The notes beneath the pieces are model-generated. The model searched no databases. It worked only from the letters and a program-made list of their open reading frames with translations, and was not told the DNA's origin. From Sambucus nigra (lineage: Eukaryota > Streptophyta > Magnoliopsida > Dipsacales > Adoxaceae): a stretch of 64,000 nt of DNA. The stretch is taken from NCBI GenBank assembly GCA_949130495.1, contig OX422217.1, positions 572,108,606 through 572,172,605 on the forward strand. The letters are read 5' to 3'. Position 1 is the stretch's first letter, and every line of letters begins with the position of its first letter. This document shows positions 1 through 11,235 of the stretch, one piece after another. The translations under genes were made by a program, and so were the position numbers.

Positions 1-730
1 AGCCCGAGAATTCATGAGGAAGTAAAAATACAACGAAGAGCTTGAGATTTAAAGCTTCTCAAATAGAAATCTGGGGAATCAATCAGTAACTTCATAGCCC
101 AATGGAGGGATTCAGCAGCCACCATGTACAATCGTCCATCCGAAAAAGAACAAGTCAGCAGAGTGAATATTAACTTCTTACCCCATGTCCGAGCAACCGT
201 GGGAGGATAATACTATCCCCACTTCTGATCTCTCAGAGAAGTAGGAGTAGAAATCGAGGAAAGTCTTGCTAAAACATAATTTGAACCATAAAAAGTGTTT
301 GGACACTTCACTCCTAGAAAATATGACAAACCTTTCAATATTGCAGTCTCAACCATCAACAACATCTCTCAACCAACCACCTTGTGGGCACCAAAAAGCT
401 GCCATATCCCATTCCGAAAGGAATACACCGAGCTCCATGCTCCCCTCTCCAAAGTTTATCAAGCCCTGTTAAGCCAAAACCTTATCAAATCGTTGGATCC
501 CCGTCCATTACCAAATCCACTTCAAAGAAACTTCAAGACAGATGCCCATTGCGCCTTTCACCAAACTGCTGGCCATACCACCGACCAATGCTTTCACCTT
601 TGACACATAATCCAAGGTCTAATTGCCTGGGGCACCATTACCCCACTAGCCAATCCGAAGCCAAACACTACTCAATACCCACTCCCAAATCATGCCAACA
701 CCATCTTCCTAGATAAGAACCCAAAATTTA
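1..730 (+). pseudogene. gag remnant of Tat element 1
   Basis: This is a capsid/nucleocapsid-type coding region broken by stops and frameshifts. The parallel region of element 2 (37485-38330) reads similarly: retrotransposon-gag wording, then a Pro/Ser-rich stretch, then a short Cys/His motif. Here the motif is CAFHQTAGHTTDQC at about 553-594, a CxFH...GH...C zinc-knuckle form seen in Tat gag proteins. A stop near 208-210 and further breaks interrupt the reading, and the N-terminal part is lost beyond the window edge. The identification rests on the zinc knuckle and on position upstream of protease. Confidence 0.65.
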
Positions 731-1523
731 ATCCCTCAACTCAAATCACATCCATATACTCTCCCAAACCTCTCCAAACTTGCCCATATTTCCTCCTACA
801 CCCTGCTAGCCTCGCTGATCAGCCACTGTCACTCCTTACCAGAGCATGCATCGATGTCCATACCCTTCTGAAAATGGATGTATGGAATTATTATAAGTAT
901 TAAACCAACTCCTAGAGTTCAGGCTGAAATTGCCCTCGGAGATGATCATTGATTGCCAAAGGTTTAGTATGTTGTTCTTGAAATCACGGGAATGGGCTCG
1001 AAAGTCATACAGTTGGGTGTTACCAACCCATGAAGTCATCCAAGATGACGTTGTCCATATCATAGCAAAATTATTCAAGCAAACCAACAATATTTGCAGT
1101 ATGACTGAGTTACTTGATACTCTGAAGTTACAATGGCGCCTAGTCCCTTCACCCTTACATCTCCCTACATAATGGAAGGACCTATACGAAGAAGCCATTA
1201 AAGTCATATAATGCATTGATTTTACATGGAAAGACAGAATTATAGCCACCGGGTGGGGGGAAGGATTCAAAGATTCAAATAGAGAGAAAGCTTCAAAGAA
1301 AACTGGCCCGCTAGCTGACATGTGTGGGATGATATCATTTGAAGAAATCCTCGGAGAAATAAACAAGATGGCAGAACAACCCGAGATTGACAAAGAAACA
1401 GGGTTTATATTCTTCCCTTCTTTAGTAAATCACATGACCAGAGCAGGAAGGCATTACCAGATCCCAAGCTTACTACCAGCCAATGATAAAGGGAAGGGTA
1501 TTGAAAACCTTCCTATGCCATAG
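731..1523 (+). pseudogene. gag-protease spacer coding remnant, Tat element 1
   Basis: Discontinuous reading frames run from about 836 to 1523, including fragments at 930-1172 and 1320-1523 (beginning MCGMISFEEILGEI). The matching text recurs in element 2 at about 38530-39170, so this was protein-coding in the ancestor. It is the poorly conserved region between gag and protease. No domain is recognised, and several stops separate the fragments. The minus-strand frame of 836-1393 is a shadow. Confidence 0.5.
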
Positions 1524-2120
1524 ATGACCCTCGAGGATAGTAATATCCTCGATCAACTGAAGAAAACTCAAGCTAACATCACTCTATGGGGGCTTTTCAT
1601 GTCTTCCCAGCCGCACAGAAATGCTTTTATCAAGTTGCTCACTGGACCCATAGTTCCTCCTTCTACCACACCAAAAGAAGCGATAAATTTAGTCGGATCC
1701 TTGAACTCTACCCGAATGCTATCCTTTTTCGAAAAAGAAATCCCCAGAATCGGTCCAAACCATAATCATGCACACAACATTTCCGTCGAAATTATGGGGA
1801 ATATCATACCACTATCTTTTGTCAATAATAGATCCGCCTTGAATGTCTGCCCATTAAGAACCTTGAAATGCTTAGGACTAAAGGAAAGTGACATCGTTCC
1901 CACCTTCGTTGATGTATGTGCCTATGATAATACCCTTCGAGAAGTGATGGGATCCATAAAACTTGTAATAGGGGCTGGCCCTATAAACCCTGTCATTGAA
2001 TTCCAAGTTATTGACATCCCATCTTGTTTCAACCTGGTGCTTGGACGACCTTGTCTCCACATTATCAAAGGTGCGTCTTCCTCGCTCCATCAGAAATTGA
2101 AGTTCTTCACCGACGGATGA
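1524..2120 (+). pseudogene. retropepsin-like aspartic protease region, Tat element 1
   Basis: This 198-aa open frame corresponds to the protease part of pol, which would cleave the gag-pol polyprotein in the virus-like particle. The flap/C-terminal signature is clear: FNLVLGRPCLH with LGRP at residues 173-176, then SSLHQKLKF, a phrase typical of Tat proteases. The active-site position, normally D-N/T/S-G-S, reads VNNRSALNV at residues 100-108, so the catalytic Asp and Gly are both lost. The frame stays open but the enzyme is predicted to be inactive. It is preceded by a stop at 1521-1523 that separates it from the upstream spacer. Confidence 0.75.
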
Positions 2121-3129
2121 GTTATCACTATTCTGGGTGACGACGACAATGCTGAGAGTGTAAGTACCAACAATCCAATCATTGAGATACAACATGGGCC
2201 AAATGATATGCTCCTATTAGCATTTTGAGTTGAGCCACTTCTACTCTTGATAGGGGACGATTTTAAAGAAAAGGTTTGTCCAGAATATGACCCTCATGGC
2301 AACGTTAATGTGATTAACGTGCACTTCATGCCCGGACTGGGACTAGGAAAAAGACAGTAAGGGATAATTAAGCCCATTGTGCTAAAAAAAATCTTTCCCT
2401 CCTTGTGGTTTGGGGTATCAACCATTAGAACAAGAGCTCAGAATAATCCGCCAGTCTCAACCAAAAAGAAGACTAGACTGCATCCAGACTATCCCAGGTG
2501 ACTCTTTGAATAAACGATTCATCAAAGAGGGCGAAGAATTCCCCTTTTACGTCTTCCTAGAACCATGGTATGACCACACAGACAAGAAGATGAAGCCTGG
2601 AATGGAGATCGTTTTCCAAGAAATCTACCCATGGGCCGAAATTTCTCGACACAATGTACAATCGCTCATCAAAGATACCGAAGATTACGAGAAAAGTGAA
2701 TCTGAGGATTTATTTAACTTACAGATACTGGGGCTGACACTCTGCATGGTTCATTCAAGCACTACATCATTGGATCCATCCCACTTGATTAAAGTTATTG
2801 ATACACCTCTCCTCGACTATCATGCTGCGCTAGTTCTACCTGTTGAAATACTGCCTAACCCCAATATTTACCCCATCTCTTCTTCTGTTGTCTATCCTTG
2901 CCCTAATGTAATCGAGACCTCCTTTAATGAGGTTCTCAATGATGTTTTTCCTATCAATGAAATAAATGAAGATTTTGAGTATCTTGTTATGCCTTATGTT
3001 AATTGTTTAGATTCTAATCAAACTTTTGATGATGATGATGACTTTGCAAATGAATAATTATTTACTAATCTAAATAAGGTTAATAACAAACAACATAACC
3101 ATGTTCAAGTTAATGAAGAAGAAACTATT
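2121..3129 (+). pseudogene. protease-RT linker ORF, Tat element 1 (215-aa frame 2410-3057)
   Basis: The longest frame, 2410-3057, encodes an acidic 215-aa stretch ending in a run of Asp (FDDDDD near its C-terminus). The same text recurs in element 2 at about 44800-45480, including a shared EYLV.PY.NC..SNQTFD phrase. It is therefore the ancestral linker between protease and reverse transcriptase rather than an independent gene. No catalytic domain is visible. The frame is relatively well preserved compared with its neighbours. Confidence 0.6.
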
Positions 3130-3990
3130 GTTGTTAACCGCGGTTCTAGTATCCAACTGTGCGATATTAGGATAGGGGATACCCTTGACGAGCATGAGCG
3201 CGCAAAACTCAAAGAATTATTGAAGGAATCCGTGAATGTATTTGCATGGTCCTATGATGATATGATCGACATTGATCTTGAAATAGCTCAACATGAGATC
3301 CCCACTCTTCAAGATTATAAGTCAGTTAAACAAATGTTGAGAAATCTCCGCACTAAATGGTCGCTCAAAGTCAAAGAAGAAGTGCTCAAACAGTTGAATG
3401 TGGGCTTTATTCGCGTGATCGAATATCCTACATGGCTAGCCAACATAATGCCCGTGCCAAAATCAGGAGGGAAAGTTCAGATGTGCGTAGACTACTGGAA
3501 CTTGAAAGAAGACTCTCCGAAGGATGATTACCCACTACCCAAAATCGACATGATCGTGGACAACACCGCCAGTCATGATCTTAAGTTATTCATCGACAGG
3601 TTTGCCGATTACAACCAAATCAAAATGCACCCAGATCACCAAGAAAAGACCGCGTTCATCACCCCATAGGAAACCTTTTGCTACACTATTATGCCATTTG
3701 GTCTCAAGAATGCTGGGGCTACCTATCAGAGGGATGCCAAAACAATCTTGCATGATATGATTCACAAAGAAGTTGAGGTTTATGTGGCTGATATGATTAT
3801 CAAATCCAAAACTAGAGAGGGTCATGTTCCCTCTCTCTGGAAATTCTTTGAATGACTATGACGGTATCAGATGAGACTCATTCCACATAAATGTGTCTTC
3901 GGCATTACTAAGGGGAAGATCTTAGGATTCATGGCCAGTGAGAAGGGGATAGAAGCAGATCTTGTGAAGTTAAAAGCCATACTTGAGATT
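3130..3990 (+). pseudogene. reverse transcriptase domain, Tat element 1
   Basis: The 149-aa frame 3220-3669 begins with the pre-RT phrase VFAWSYDDM and continues through TWLANIMPVPKSGGKVQMCV, which is typical of gypsy RT fingers. Motif A keeps its Asp (FIDRFADYNQI). A stop at 3667-3669 interrupts just before the MPFGLKNAG block, which continues at about 3690 in the same frame (TAG in place of a sense codon). The YxDD box at about 3781-3795 reads YVADMI, so the first catalytic Asp is replaced by Ala. The polymerase is predicted to be inactive. RNase H follows. Confidence 0.85.
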
Positions 3991-3999
3991 CCACCTCCC

Positions 4000-4590
4000 C
4001 AAACGGAGAAAGAAGTCAGTGGATTCTTTGGGAAATTTTAATACATCAGCCGGTTCATCAGCCAGCTAACTCCATCTGCGAACCTATTTTTAAACTCCTC
4101 CAAAAGGATTCAACCAAGGTTTTGAACGACGCCTGTCAAGAAGACTTTGACAAAATCAAGCAATATCTGACCCAACCTCCGGTACTCATTCTACCACATC
4201 CTCGTCTCCCCTTACTCCTATACCTAACCACAACCGACACTACAATTGGGGCTTTGCTAGCCCAATACCCTGAAGAATCCCACAAAGAAAGATCCATCTA
4301 TTACGCCAGTCACAAATTGACCAGATACGAAGTCAACTACACTGCTTTGGAAAAGGCATGTGTCACACTTATTTGGGTCACCCAAAAGTTACGACACTAC
4401 ATGCTCGCCTTCCCCATCAAACTTCTATCCCGAATGGACCCTATCAAGAACCTGCTTGAGAAACCTGCCTTATCCAGCCGAATGGCTTGATGGTTGATGC
4501 TTCTAGTTGAGTTTGATATCGTGTACGTCATGCAAAAATCCATGAAAGGAAGAGCCATCTCTGGCTACCTCACTGACTACCCCATGGAAG
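4000..4590 (+). pseudogene. RNase H domain, Tat element 1
   Basis: The intact part, 4122-4490, encodes 122 aa with the gypsy RNase H pattern. It starts at the RT-RNase H junction (EDFDKIKQYLTQPPVL), then has LLLYLTTTDTTIGALLAQ, SIYYASHKLTRYEVNYTALEKAC and the HYMLAFPIKL block. It would degrade the RNA strand of the RNA-DNA hybrid during reverse transcription. A stop at 4488-4490 ends the frame, but homologous text continues downstream (LVEFDIVYVMQKSMKGRAI near 4505-4560). Confidence 0.8.
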
Positions 4591-4749
4591 AAGCTGATGT
4601 TTGGATCTCTGAAATTCCCAGATGAAAACATCCTCTGCGCTGCTCAAGATGACCTTCGATGGAAAATGTTCTTTGACGGCGATGCCAATAAAAAGGGATA
4701 TGGCATTGGGATACTTATAATAGCCCCATATGACTCCCATACTCCCATC
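4591..4749 (+). pseudogene. second RNase H (aRNH-type), N-terminal half
   Basis: The fragment WKMFFDGDANKKGYGIGILI, at about 4660-4720, is the opening strand pair of the extra RNase H found in Tat elements after the first one. It reads up to SHTPIA and is then cut by the solo LTR inserted at 4755. The continuation is found after the insertion at 5681. In element 2 the same domain (58990-59260) is uninterrupted, which confirms the join. Confidence 0.8.
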
Positions 4750-5685
4750 GCTAATGATATGCCTAAAGTAAACCCTCTTACTCAGAGAAACTAACATCGG
4801 CCAGTCTCACAGCCAAGCCAAGGTGACCAGAAGCTTATGACAACCATCAATAAGGTCGTCTCACATAATGTTGGCCCCCTATACACCAACCTTGGCTGTT
4901 CATCAGCCGAGGTCAGCAAAGTCTCATGGGTTAAATCATCGGTCAACATCATCATCGGCCCCAACTGACGTTGCAGTCGTCAGTCAAAATTAGTAGTTTT
5001 GTGGGCTCAATCATCTGCTAAAGTCATTATTAGCCCTAGCCGACATTGCATCTACCTCATACCTAGCCTCAGTCAGCCCTCCTAGTAGAGGTCATCATGG
5101 ACACAAGGCAGCTACATCTGACTCCATTAACCTCGTACTTGTCCACACCGAGGTTGTACCAGTCAAGCACATAGGGCCGATCATTTACAAGTACATGTAA
5201 GGTTTGGCACACGTGGACAAATCAGTTATAACCTAATTATTCCCCTCATGTGAGGGAATATTGAGGTCATCTTTATCTACATAAGATCATCTAGGTGTCA
5301 TTCTCGTACTATTCGATTCTCATGCACATACTCATTGCATGTATGGGGGTACATTACACCCCCAGGAACTATATATAAAGATTATCATATACCTTGTAAA
5401 AGGATCCAAATTACAACCCTAGCTGAAACTCTATCATTTTATATGGTAGAGAGAGAAATCTTGAGAGATTGTATCTAGGGCCATTAGTGCCTTCATCTAA
5501 TGATATTGCTAACACACTCACAGTGGACATAGGCTAGATTGGCTGAAACACTTATATATTGGTGTTCGTCCATTTATCCTCAGCTCATTCTACTATATAT
5601 TACACTCTTGTGCTGCCATTGTTATCACTTGCTTAAGCTTGTCAACACCTTATCTGGTGGTGCTGTTTCCAGCATCATCAGCTAT
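4750..5685. mobile_element. Solo LTR, 926 bp, with 5-bp target duplication (LTR 4755-5680)
   Basis: The insertion starts TGATATGCC and ends GCATCATCA, so it has TG...CA ends. It is flanked by GCTAA (4750-4754) and GCTAT (5681-5685), a 5-bp target duplication with one change. It splits the second RNase H domain, whose two halves join exactly when the insertion is removed (compare element 2 at about 59070). A TATA-like box (TATATAAAG) near 5370 suggests plus orientation. It has no internal region, so it is a solo LTR left by recombination. The family is not identified. Confidence 0.85.
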
Positions 5686-6103
5686 CAAATTATATTTCCC
5701 CTGCACCAATAACACGAGTGAATACGAGGCTTGTACAGTAGGCCTCAAAGTTTCTCTCAAGAAAGTTATTCACTGCCTAGATGTCTATGAGGATTCTGCC
5801 CTTATCATCGGTCAAGTGCTCAGAAAATGGAATTTCAAGGACGACAAACTCCAACCCTTACATGTCCACTTAGAAGAACTAGCCTCCCAATTCCAAGATA
5901 TCACCTTGCACTCCCTACCTCGAGCAAAGAATAACCTAACCGATGCCCTTTCTACCTTGGCCTCCATGGTGGACATGCCCAAAGGAATAACAATGGCCCC
6001 CTTCCTAGTTCAAAAGCAAGATAAACTAACCCACTACTACCACATTGAGCTCATCACCAAAGAAGATCCTGAGGTAGCCAACTGCTGGTACTATGATATC
6101 TAG
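5681..6103 (+). pseudogene. second RNase H, C-terminal half
   Basis: Immediately after the solo LTR the reading resumes with AIKLYFPCTNNTSEYEACT and continues to LSTLASMVDMPKG. This is the remainder of the extra RNase H. The NTSEYEA motif carries the catalytic Glu block and the VYEDSALIIGQV segment carries the D-S pattern. The nominal ATG at 5639 lies inside the solo LTR, so that start is artificial. The frame stays open to 6103 and leads into the integrase. Confidence 0.8.
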
Positions 6104-7329
6104 CACCTCCTCAAGCATGGTAGGTATCCCTAAGGTTCCAACAAGAAATATCGAGCAACCCTCCGAAGACTGGTTGCCCAGTACATTATCTGTCATAAAG
6201 CACTGTTAAAAATACTTCGATAGAACCCATCTACACCGCATCGTAGGGGTGACATTGAATAAATAATGCAGAAGATTCACAGCGGGGAATGCAGACCCCA
6301 CATGAACGGTCACATGCTTGCTAAGAATATCATCCGACAAGGCTAATACTGGACCACCATGACCCAGAATTGCATCGCCTATGTCCGTAGATGCCTCAAA
6401 TGCCAACAGCTTTCCAACCTTCAATACTTGCCACCGCGAGAATTATACAACATGACTTCTCCACGGACGTTCTCCACCTAGGGCATCGACATTATAGTGA
6501 AGGTTACACCCAAGGCTTCCAACGGGCATGAATTCATCCTAGTTTCCATTGATTACTGCACCAAGTGGGTCAAAGCGGAGTCATACGCAGTCCTGAATGC
6601 CAAAAAAGTGGCCAAATTCATCAGGAAGAACATCATTTGCCGATATGGCATCCCGCACGAACTAGTGTCAGATAACGGGTTGCACTTCGAGGCAGAAGTC
6701 ATAGAAGTGGTCAACGAGTATAGGATTAAGAGACACAAATCTTTTTCCTATCGACCTCAAACCAATGGTGCAGTCGAAGCAGCCAACAAGAACCTCAAAT
6801 CCATCATTAGTAAGATGAATGAAATCTATCGAGATTGGGCTGACCGAATTGTTTACGCCCTTTAGGGCTATCGAACTTCAATCCAATCCTCTACTAGGGC
6901 TACCCCTTACTCTCTGGTCTACGGCATGGAATCAGTCCTAGCTATTGAGATAGAAATCCCTTCGCTTCACGTCATGCTCGAAAGCCAAGTCAATGAGGAG
7001 GACTGGCATCAAAGTCATCTCTACGAGCTATCACTCTTGGACTAAAGGAGACTAAAAGCATTGTATCACATACAAGGGTACCATCATCGAGTAGCGCATT
7101 CATTTAACAAGAGAGTCAAGGATTGCGGTGTTTGATAAGGGGACTTAGCCCTTAAAGAAATCATTAAACCCATCTGGGACCCCAGAGGGAAGTTCAAGCC
7201 CAATTAGAGTGGCCCCTATATTATAAAGAAGATCTTGTCCGGGGGTGCCACTATGCTCACCAACCTTTATGGAGAAGAGATGGATCGTCTAGTCAACCTG
7301 GAACGTCTCAATAAATTTTACCCCTAGTC
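6104..7329 (+). pseudogene. integrase, Tat element 1
   Basis: The zinc-binding HHCC region is frameshifted at 6220-6430, but the C..C block (RCLKCQQ) is readable at about 6390-6410. The catalytic core, 6497-6865, is clean and shows DYCTKW (first Asp), SDNG (second Asp) and a QTNGAVEAANKN block with the Glu. A stop at 6863-6865 precedes GYRTS, YSLVYGME and the C-terminal domain. The C-terminal domain (KFKPN.SGPYIIKKILSGGA) ends in LNKFYP at about 7325, the usual end of Tat integrases. The DDE residues survive, but stops and frameshifts make the protein non-functional. I see no chromodomain, as expected for this lineage. Confidence 0.85.
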
Positions 7330-7843
7330 CTAAACCCCTAGTCCCTTCTATTCTAAAAAAAAAACTTCATTTCCCTCTACCTAGAACTACATGGGCCTGA
7401 TCCTCTAAAAAACCATTTTATTTCAAAAAAATTAAAACTTTTCAAAACCCCCAGAGTTACGTAGGCAGCTCATGCATCCTACATGAGCATGACCCTTTCT
7501 TTTTTACAAAAACCTACTCTTTTCTTATCTCCGAGAATGACAGTTCATTCTAACATATACTTGAATAAAAGGACTATGCATGCCTTAGCGATCGGTATAG
7601 GTAATTCAGAATACAAAATTCATCAAAAGGCACAGTTGGATGATCAAAAACTTATTTATTTCACTAATAATAAATTACAGTGCAATTACATAAGAAAAGG
7701 AGAGGATAACTCCCTTCCCCCTACCTTCCTAAAAAGCCAAATAAATTCCCAAATTTACTCCCCATTACAAAATAAACTCTCCAAGAGTCCTACCCACATC
7801 TACCAGAGGATCCCACTCCATCATCATCTACATCCTGGGGTCC
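7330..7843. other. Post-integrase spacer of Tat element 1
   Basis: This non-coding, C/A-rich stretch lies downstream of pol. It holds the phrase CAGAGTTACGTAGGCAGC near 7452, which has a decayed counterpart after integrase in element 2 (about 60850-60910). A plus frame at 7483-7866 has no recognisable content. Confidence 0.5.
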
Positions 7844-8545
7844 CTAATCTTCCCCTTCCTGAATAGAGTGCCACAGATGCTCCATAGACCGATAAGCTCG
7901 AACCAACCTCGAAAAAATCACAACACCTCCCTCCATGGTATCAAATAAGACAAACCACCTTTGTTCGGTCTCCACTACCAACATATTGCTAACTACGCTT
8001 ATCCACAACCACTTCATATAATCCCCAGGAATGTGCCAGACTCTCCCAACAGACTGAGAAGGACGGGTCAATGTACGCCGACTTTCCCACAGAGAGCCAA
8101 GGTGCATGCGCAGACGCTCTGTCAGATCTTCTACCGGAAAGAAATCTAGTGTCCGAGGTGGCACGACCTACTCCTAGAAAAATTGGCGCAGAATCCGCCA
8201 AGGTAAATAGAAAGAGGTCTATCTGAGACAAACCGGCCGAACGTATGAGTATTCCCCCAGCTCGAGAATAGGCAGCAGTTATCCCCACCAAGGCACTGAC
8301 TAGTGGAGACTTAGAGCCCCGTGATCCACAAACCAGTTCTCCCATCTCTCGATATCCAGGCCAACACTGATAAAATGGCGCAAAAAGAAGTTGGGCACAA
8401 CCGACAAAGGATATTCTGGAGGAGTCATCAGGCAAAATCTTTCAGATAACCACCTGAACAGCATCACAGGGCTACCCCTCAAAAAGTAAGAACGGCCTTC
8501 TCGCCCGGCATCCCTTTCTATCTTTGTATAATTTCTCATTTTAAA
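7844..8545 (-). pseudogene. Antisense gene, 3' part (DUF7745-like C-terminal region), element 1
   Basis: The minus strand holds overlapping broken frames (8539-8300, 8435-7989, 8164-7844) with shared text VVPNFFLRHF...ENWFVDHGA. The matching minus-strand text VPNFFIRPF...NWVNWFVEHGA occurs in element 2 at about 61790-61850. Both lie between integrase and the 3' LTR and opposite to pol. In element 2 this segment follows a DUF7745-like N-terminus. Here it lies downstream, in minus orientation, of the PMD gene. At least two frameshifts interrupt it. The domain name is inferred from memory of plant retrotransposon proteins and is uncertain. Confidence 0.45.
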
Positions 8546-9590
8546 TAAATAAAACTTTCCTTCAATTCCAAAAAATATTTCTTTTCACGATCTCAACAAC
8601 AAAGTAAAAAGCACATATGCATTAATTCATTCATTTCCTAATAGAAGATAATAAATAACTCCATTGCATTGCATATATATTTTTTTGTGTTACATCAATT
8701 TTGCAGGAAATAAAGAAAAGCAGGAAAAAACAATCGAACTCAGCCCGAAACCACATTCTCTCTCTCACCTACCCTTCCCCTCTCTCTTTGTAAGATCTCA
8801 CATCCTTGTGACGCACTCTCTTTACCCTGCAGCGAGATGACGCACCACTGCTACCTGAACTATACTCCCCCCAGATGAGGCATAAGGCACCAAGAAAGAA
8901 GGAATAGGAACCGAATCCCGAATATGGGTAGTCACCGAAGATATCCAGTCCCTAATGTTCCATAGCCAAGTTGTGGACACCCGGACTTGCTGCAAGAAAA
9001 GGAAGAATCGGTATCAAGCAAAGAAGATCAAAAGAAACCAGAAAAGAAAAAAGAAAAAAATAGAAAGGTATACCAAAGGATGAAGAACCGCCTCTGTCAA
9101 GCCCAACTCCTCCAGGTCCATCGCATGAGGACAATGCAACATAGGCACCATCCTTCCATCAGCCCGCCGAATGTTTTAGGAAGGGGTATGCAACTGCACA
9201 AAGGGAATTTCCGTAGTCACCGCTACTACAGATGTCGATGGACCACCACCACTGTGGGAGGACCCCACTGGACGACTCAAACCCGCATGAGGGAAAGAAA
9301 GCACATCATATATGCTAGGTTCCATCATCCAACTCGTCATAAAGTCCATATAATCATACGTCATAGTCGTGTTAGTGTACAATAAATAGGACTCGCCAAT
9401 CATCGCCGTAATCATCGCGTCCTATGGTAACATCCGCTCCCGTCTCATAGACATTGGGGGCCTCGTAGGTGGCACTAACACCTCCTCATCGGCAATCTGT
9501 CAAACCAACCTCTCCCCGAGATACTAGGAGTGGAAAAATTCATGCACCAGCAAACGCCTCATTTGCGCATTCACCCTAGTCGACCCTAGA
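8546..9590 (-). pseudogene. C-terminal tail of the antisense PMD gene, element 1
   Basis: Read on the minus strand from about 9590, the phrases RVNAQMRRLLVHEFF, YLGERLV.QI and VLVPPTRPP resemble the region after the plant mobile domain in transposon-borne PMD proteins. A Ser/Pro/Gly-rich low-complexity tail (SSHSGGGPSTSVVAV, within 9176-9415) follows. Stops interrupt it. The plus frames here (8987-9385) are shadows. The last few hundred bases, 8546-8780, are A/T-rich and look non-coding. Confidence 0.4.
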
Positions 9591-9626
9591 TTATGTACTT
9601 TTAGGACATAAAATAATATTGATTAT

Positions 9627-9797
9627 GGATATAGGACAACAAATATTTCGTTTCCATTTTTAGTCCTTATTTTCAAATTAAAGGGACACGTGACATGCTG
9701 TGATTGGTTGACATTTTATGAATATGGGTCCGCGCCAACGGCTTTATTCAAAAATAAGGACTAAAACTATAAATAAAATATTTGTTGTCCTATTTCC
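9627..9797. mobile_element. Small inverted-repeat element (MITE-like) inside the antisense gene
   Basis: The ends are near-perfect inverted copies. GGATATAGGACAACAAATAT at 9627 matches the complement of the right end (GGAAATAGGACAACAAATAT), and pairing continues inward through TTTTAGTCCTTATTTT for about 60 bases per arm. The 171-bp element has a short GC-richer core and no coding capacity. It separates two readable parts of the antisense PMD gene. I could not settle the target duplication or superfamily. Confidence 0.65.
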
Positions 9798-10856
9798 AAA
9801 ATACATATTACAATAGGTACTAAATTTACAAAGCCAACCGTCCCCAAAGGGTAAAAGGTCACCTGAAGAATCCCCAACAGATATAAGTCAATATGGAATC
9901 AGAGTACACAAAGACCTAGACTGAAAAGGGAAAACTCTTACCCTATCACTGGTCAGGCCATTTAAGACCCGACGCACTGCCTCCAGAGAAAGAGACTTCC
10001 TCGACTGCCGATTGGCCTTCTGCCACCGATACAACTAGTAAAAGTCCCTAGCAGTCGTGTCCTTAAAAGAAACCAACTGGGTATTGTACCCAATCACCTC
10101 ATAGAACCACATCTTCCAAAGATAAGAATCCGCGATCAAAAAGAGACGCACAAGGAAAATGCGAATGCATGAAAGGAAAATGCGCAAAATAAAGAAAACA
10201 TTAAGAAGATACGTGGCTCTATTAAAAGAGAGCCAGTAGCCCCAGCTAAATGCATCCAGAGAAAAATAAAGGGTCACCCAAGTCAGGCTCCCCCAATCAT
10301 AGAGATGGATGTTCGAAAACATCCTCAAGTATGGTAAAAATCACAAGTGGACAACGTCGCCGCTCAACGCCACCAAAAATTCTCCCAACACAAGAAAAAT
10401 AAATAGTCGGGCCATCTTCCTCACCTGCCGCCCATCCTCCATATCAATCACCCTACACAGTAAAACATACCTCAGCAGAGACAAACGAATAGAGTCCCCA
10501 GATACTATCCTCCCAACATCACCTAGCGCCGCCTGCACTGCCTTCGACCGCACCCATAAAGAACAATCCACCTCTATCTGCTCTCCATCACAATCTAACC
10601 CCAGTAGTTGTTGCACATCTATGGGAGTCACACTCATCTCCCCAAAGCCAAAATGGAAGGTATGGGTAGTGTCCCACCACATCTTCCCGAAAGCACATAA
10701 GATAGCCGTCGAATGAGGTGTCTCATCCAGCACAGACGCTAGCCTCCCAAAACCTGCTGATGATACTACCCAACACACCACAGGTTGAAGGTGCTCCCAG
10801 CCATCCTTAAGCCTCGATGTCCCGCATTCATGCATAGTCGACAAAGAAACATTAGA
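9798..10856 (-). pseudogene. Antisense plant mobile domain (PMD) gene, main exon, element 1
   Basis: The minus-strand exon runs from 10856 (after a TATAG acceptor) to a GTAAG donor at 9941. It encodes a PMD (aminotransferase-like, MAIN/MAIL-related) protein. The hallmark is TFHFGFGEMSVTPIDVQQLL followed by GLDCDGE, about 80 residues in. Later come VVHL, FLPYL, then IHLYDWGSLTWVTLYFSLDA, the conserved C-terminal PMD block. One TGA (10341-10343) splits the domain. PMD genes are known in both host and transposon forms in plants. This copy lies opposite to pol in the 3' region of a Tat element. A further exon-like piece (VTFYPLGTVG) follows at about 9880. Confidence 0.75.
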
Positions 10857-10979
10857 CTATAAAAGAAAAGAATTTTTTTTGTCAAAATCCAAGAAAAAAG
10901 GAAATCACTAAAAAATAATGCCAAAAGTCATTTTGTACTACATAACCATTAGGGTCTACCACCTTGGAAGAACGATGAC

Positions 10980-11155
10980 ACTACGACTCCCGCAGTAAAG
11001 TCCGCTCATCCTCAACCGGCTCAAACACATCAAAAGAATTCTCACTCCCCAAAGAAAGAGGAGCCCTAACCCTCCAATCCATATTCTCCCAGTCATCAAC
11101 AACTAACAACTACCTGTGTGTCGCAGTGATCATAAAAGTGGCCATTTTTTAGGTT
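10980..11155 (-). pseudogene. Antisense PMD gene, first exon
   Basis: On the minus strand an ATG at about 11146 (MATFMITATHR, then a stop) leads into ENMDWRVRAPLSLGSENS and an acidic stretch. The sequence then reads to a possible GTGG donor near 10964. It lies 80-100 bases downstream of a TATA-like box (see 11238) and 100 bases upstream of the main PMD exon. Two in-frame stops show decay. The exon assignment is inferred from position and splice-like signals. Confidence 0.4.
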
Positions 11156-11235
11156 ACGGAATGTTAGGATGATTCACGGAAGAAAATCACAGAGAGAGAG
11201 AAGGCAAGAAGCTGTGAAAAATGAGGGGAACTCCC

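Noticed and set aside
836..1393. 185-aa minus-strand ORF at the left end
   Set aside because: It lies opposite sequence that is coding on the plus strand in both Tat copies and has no recognisable domain.
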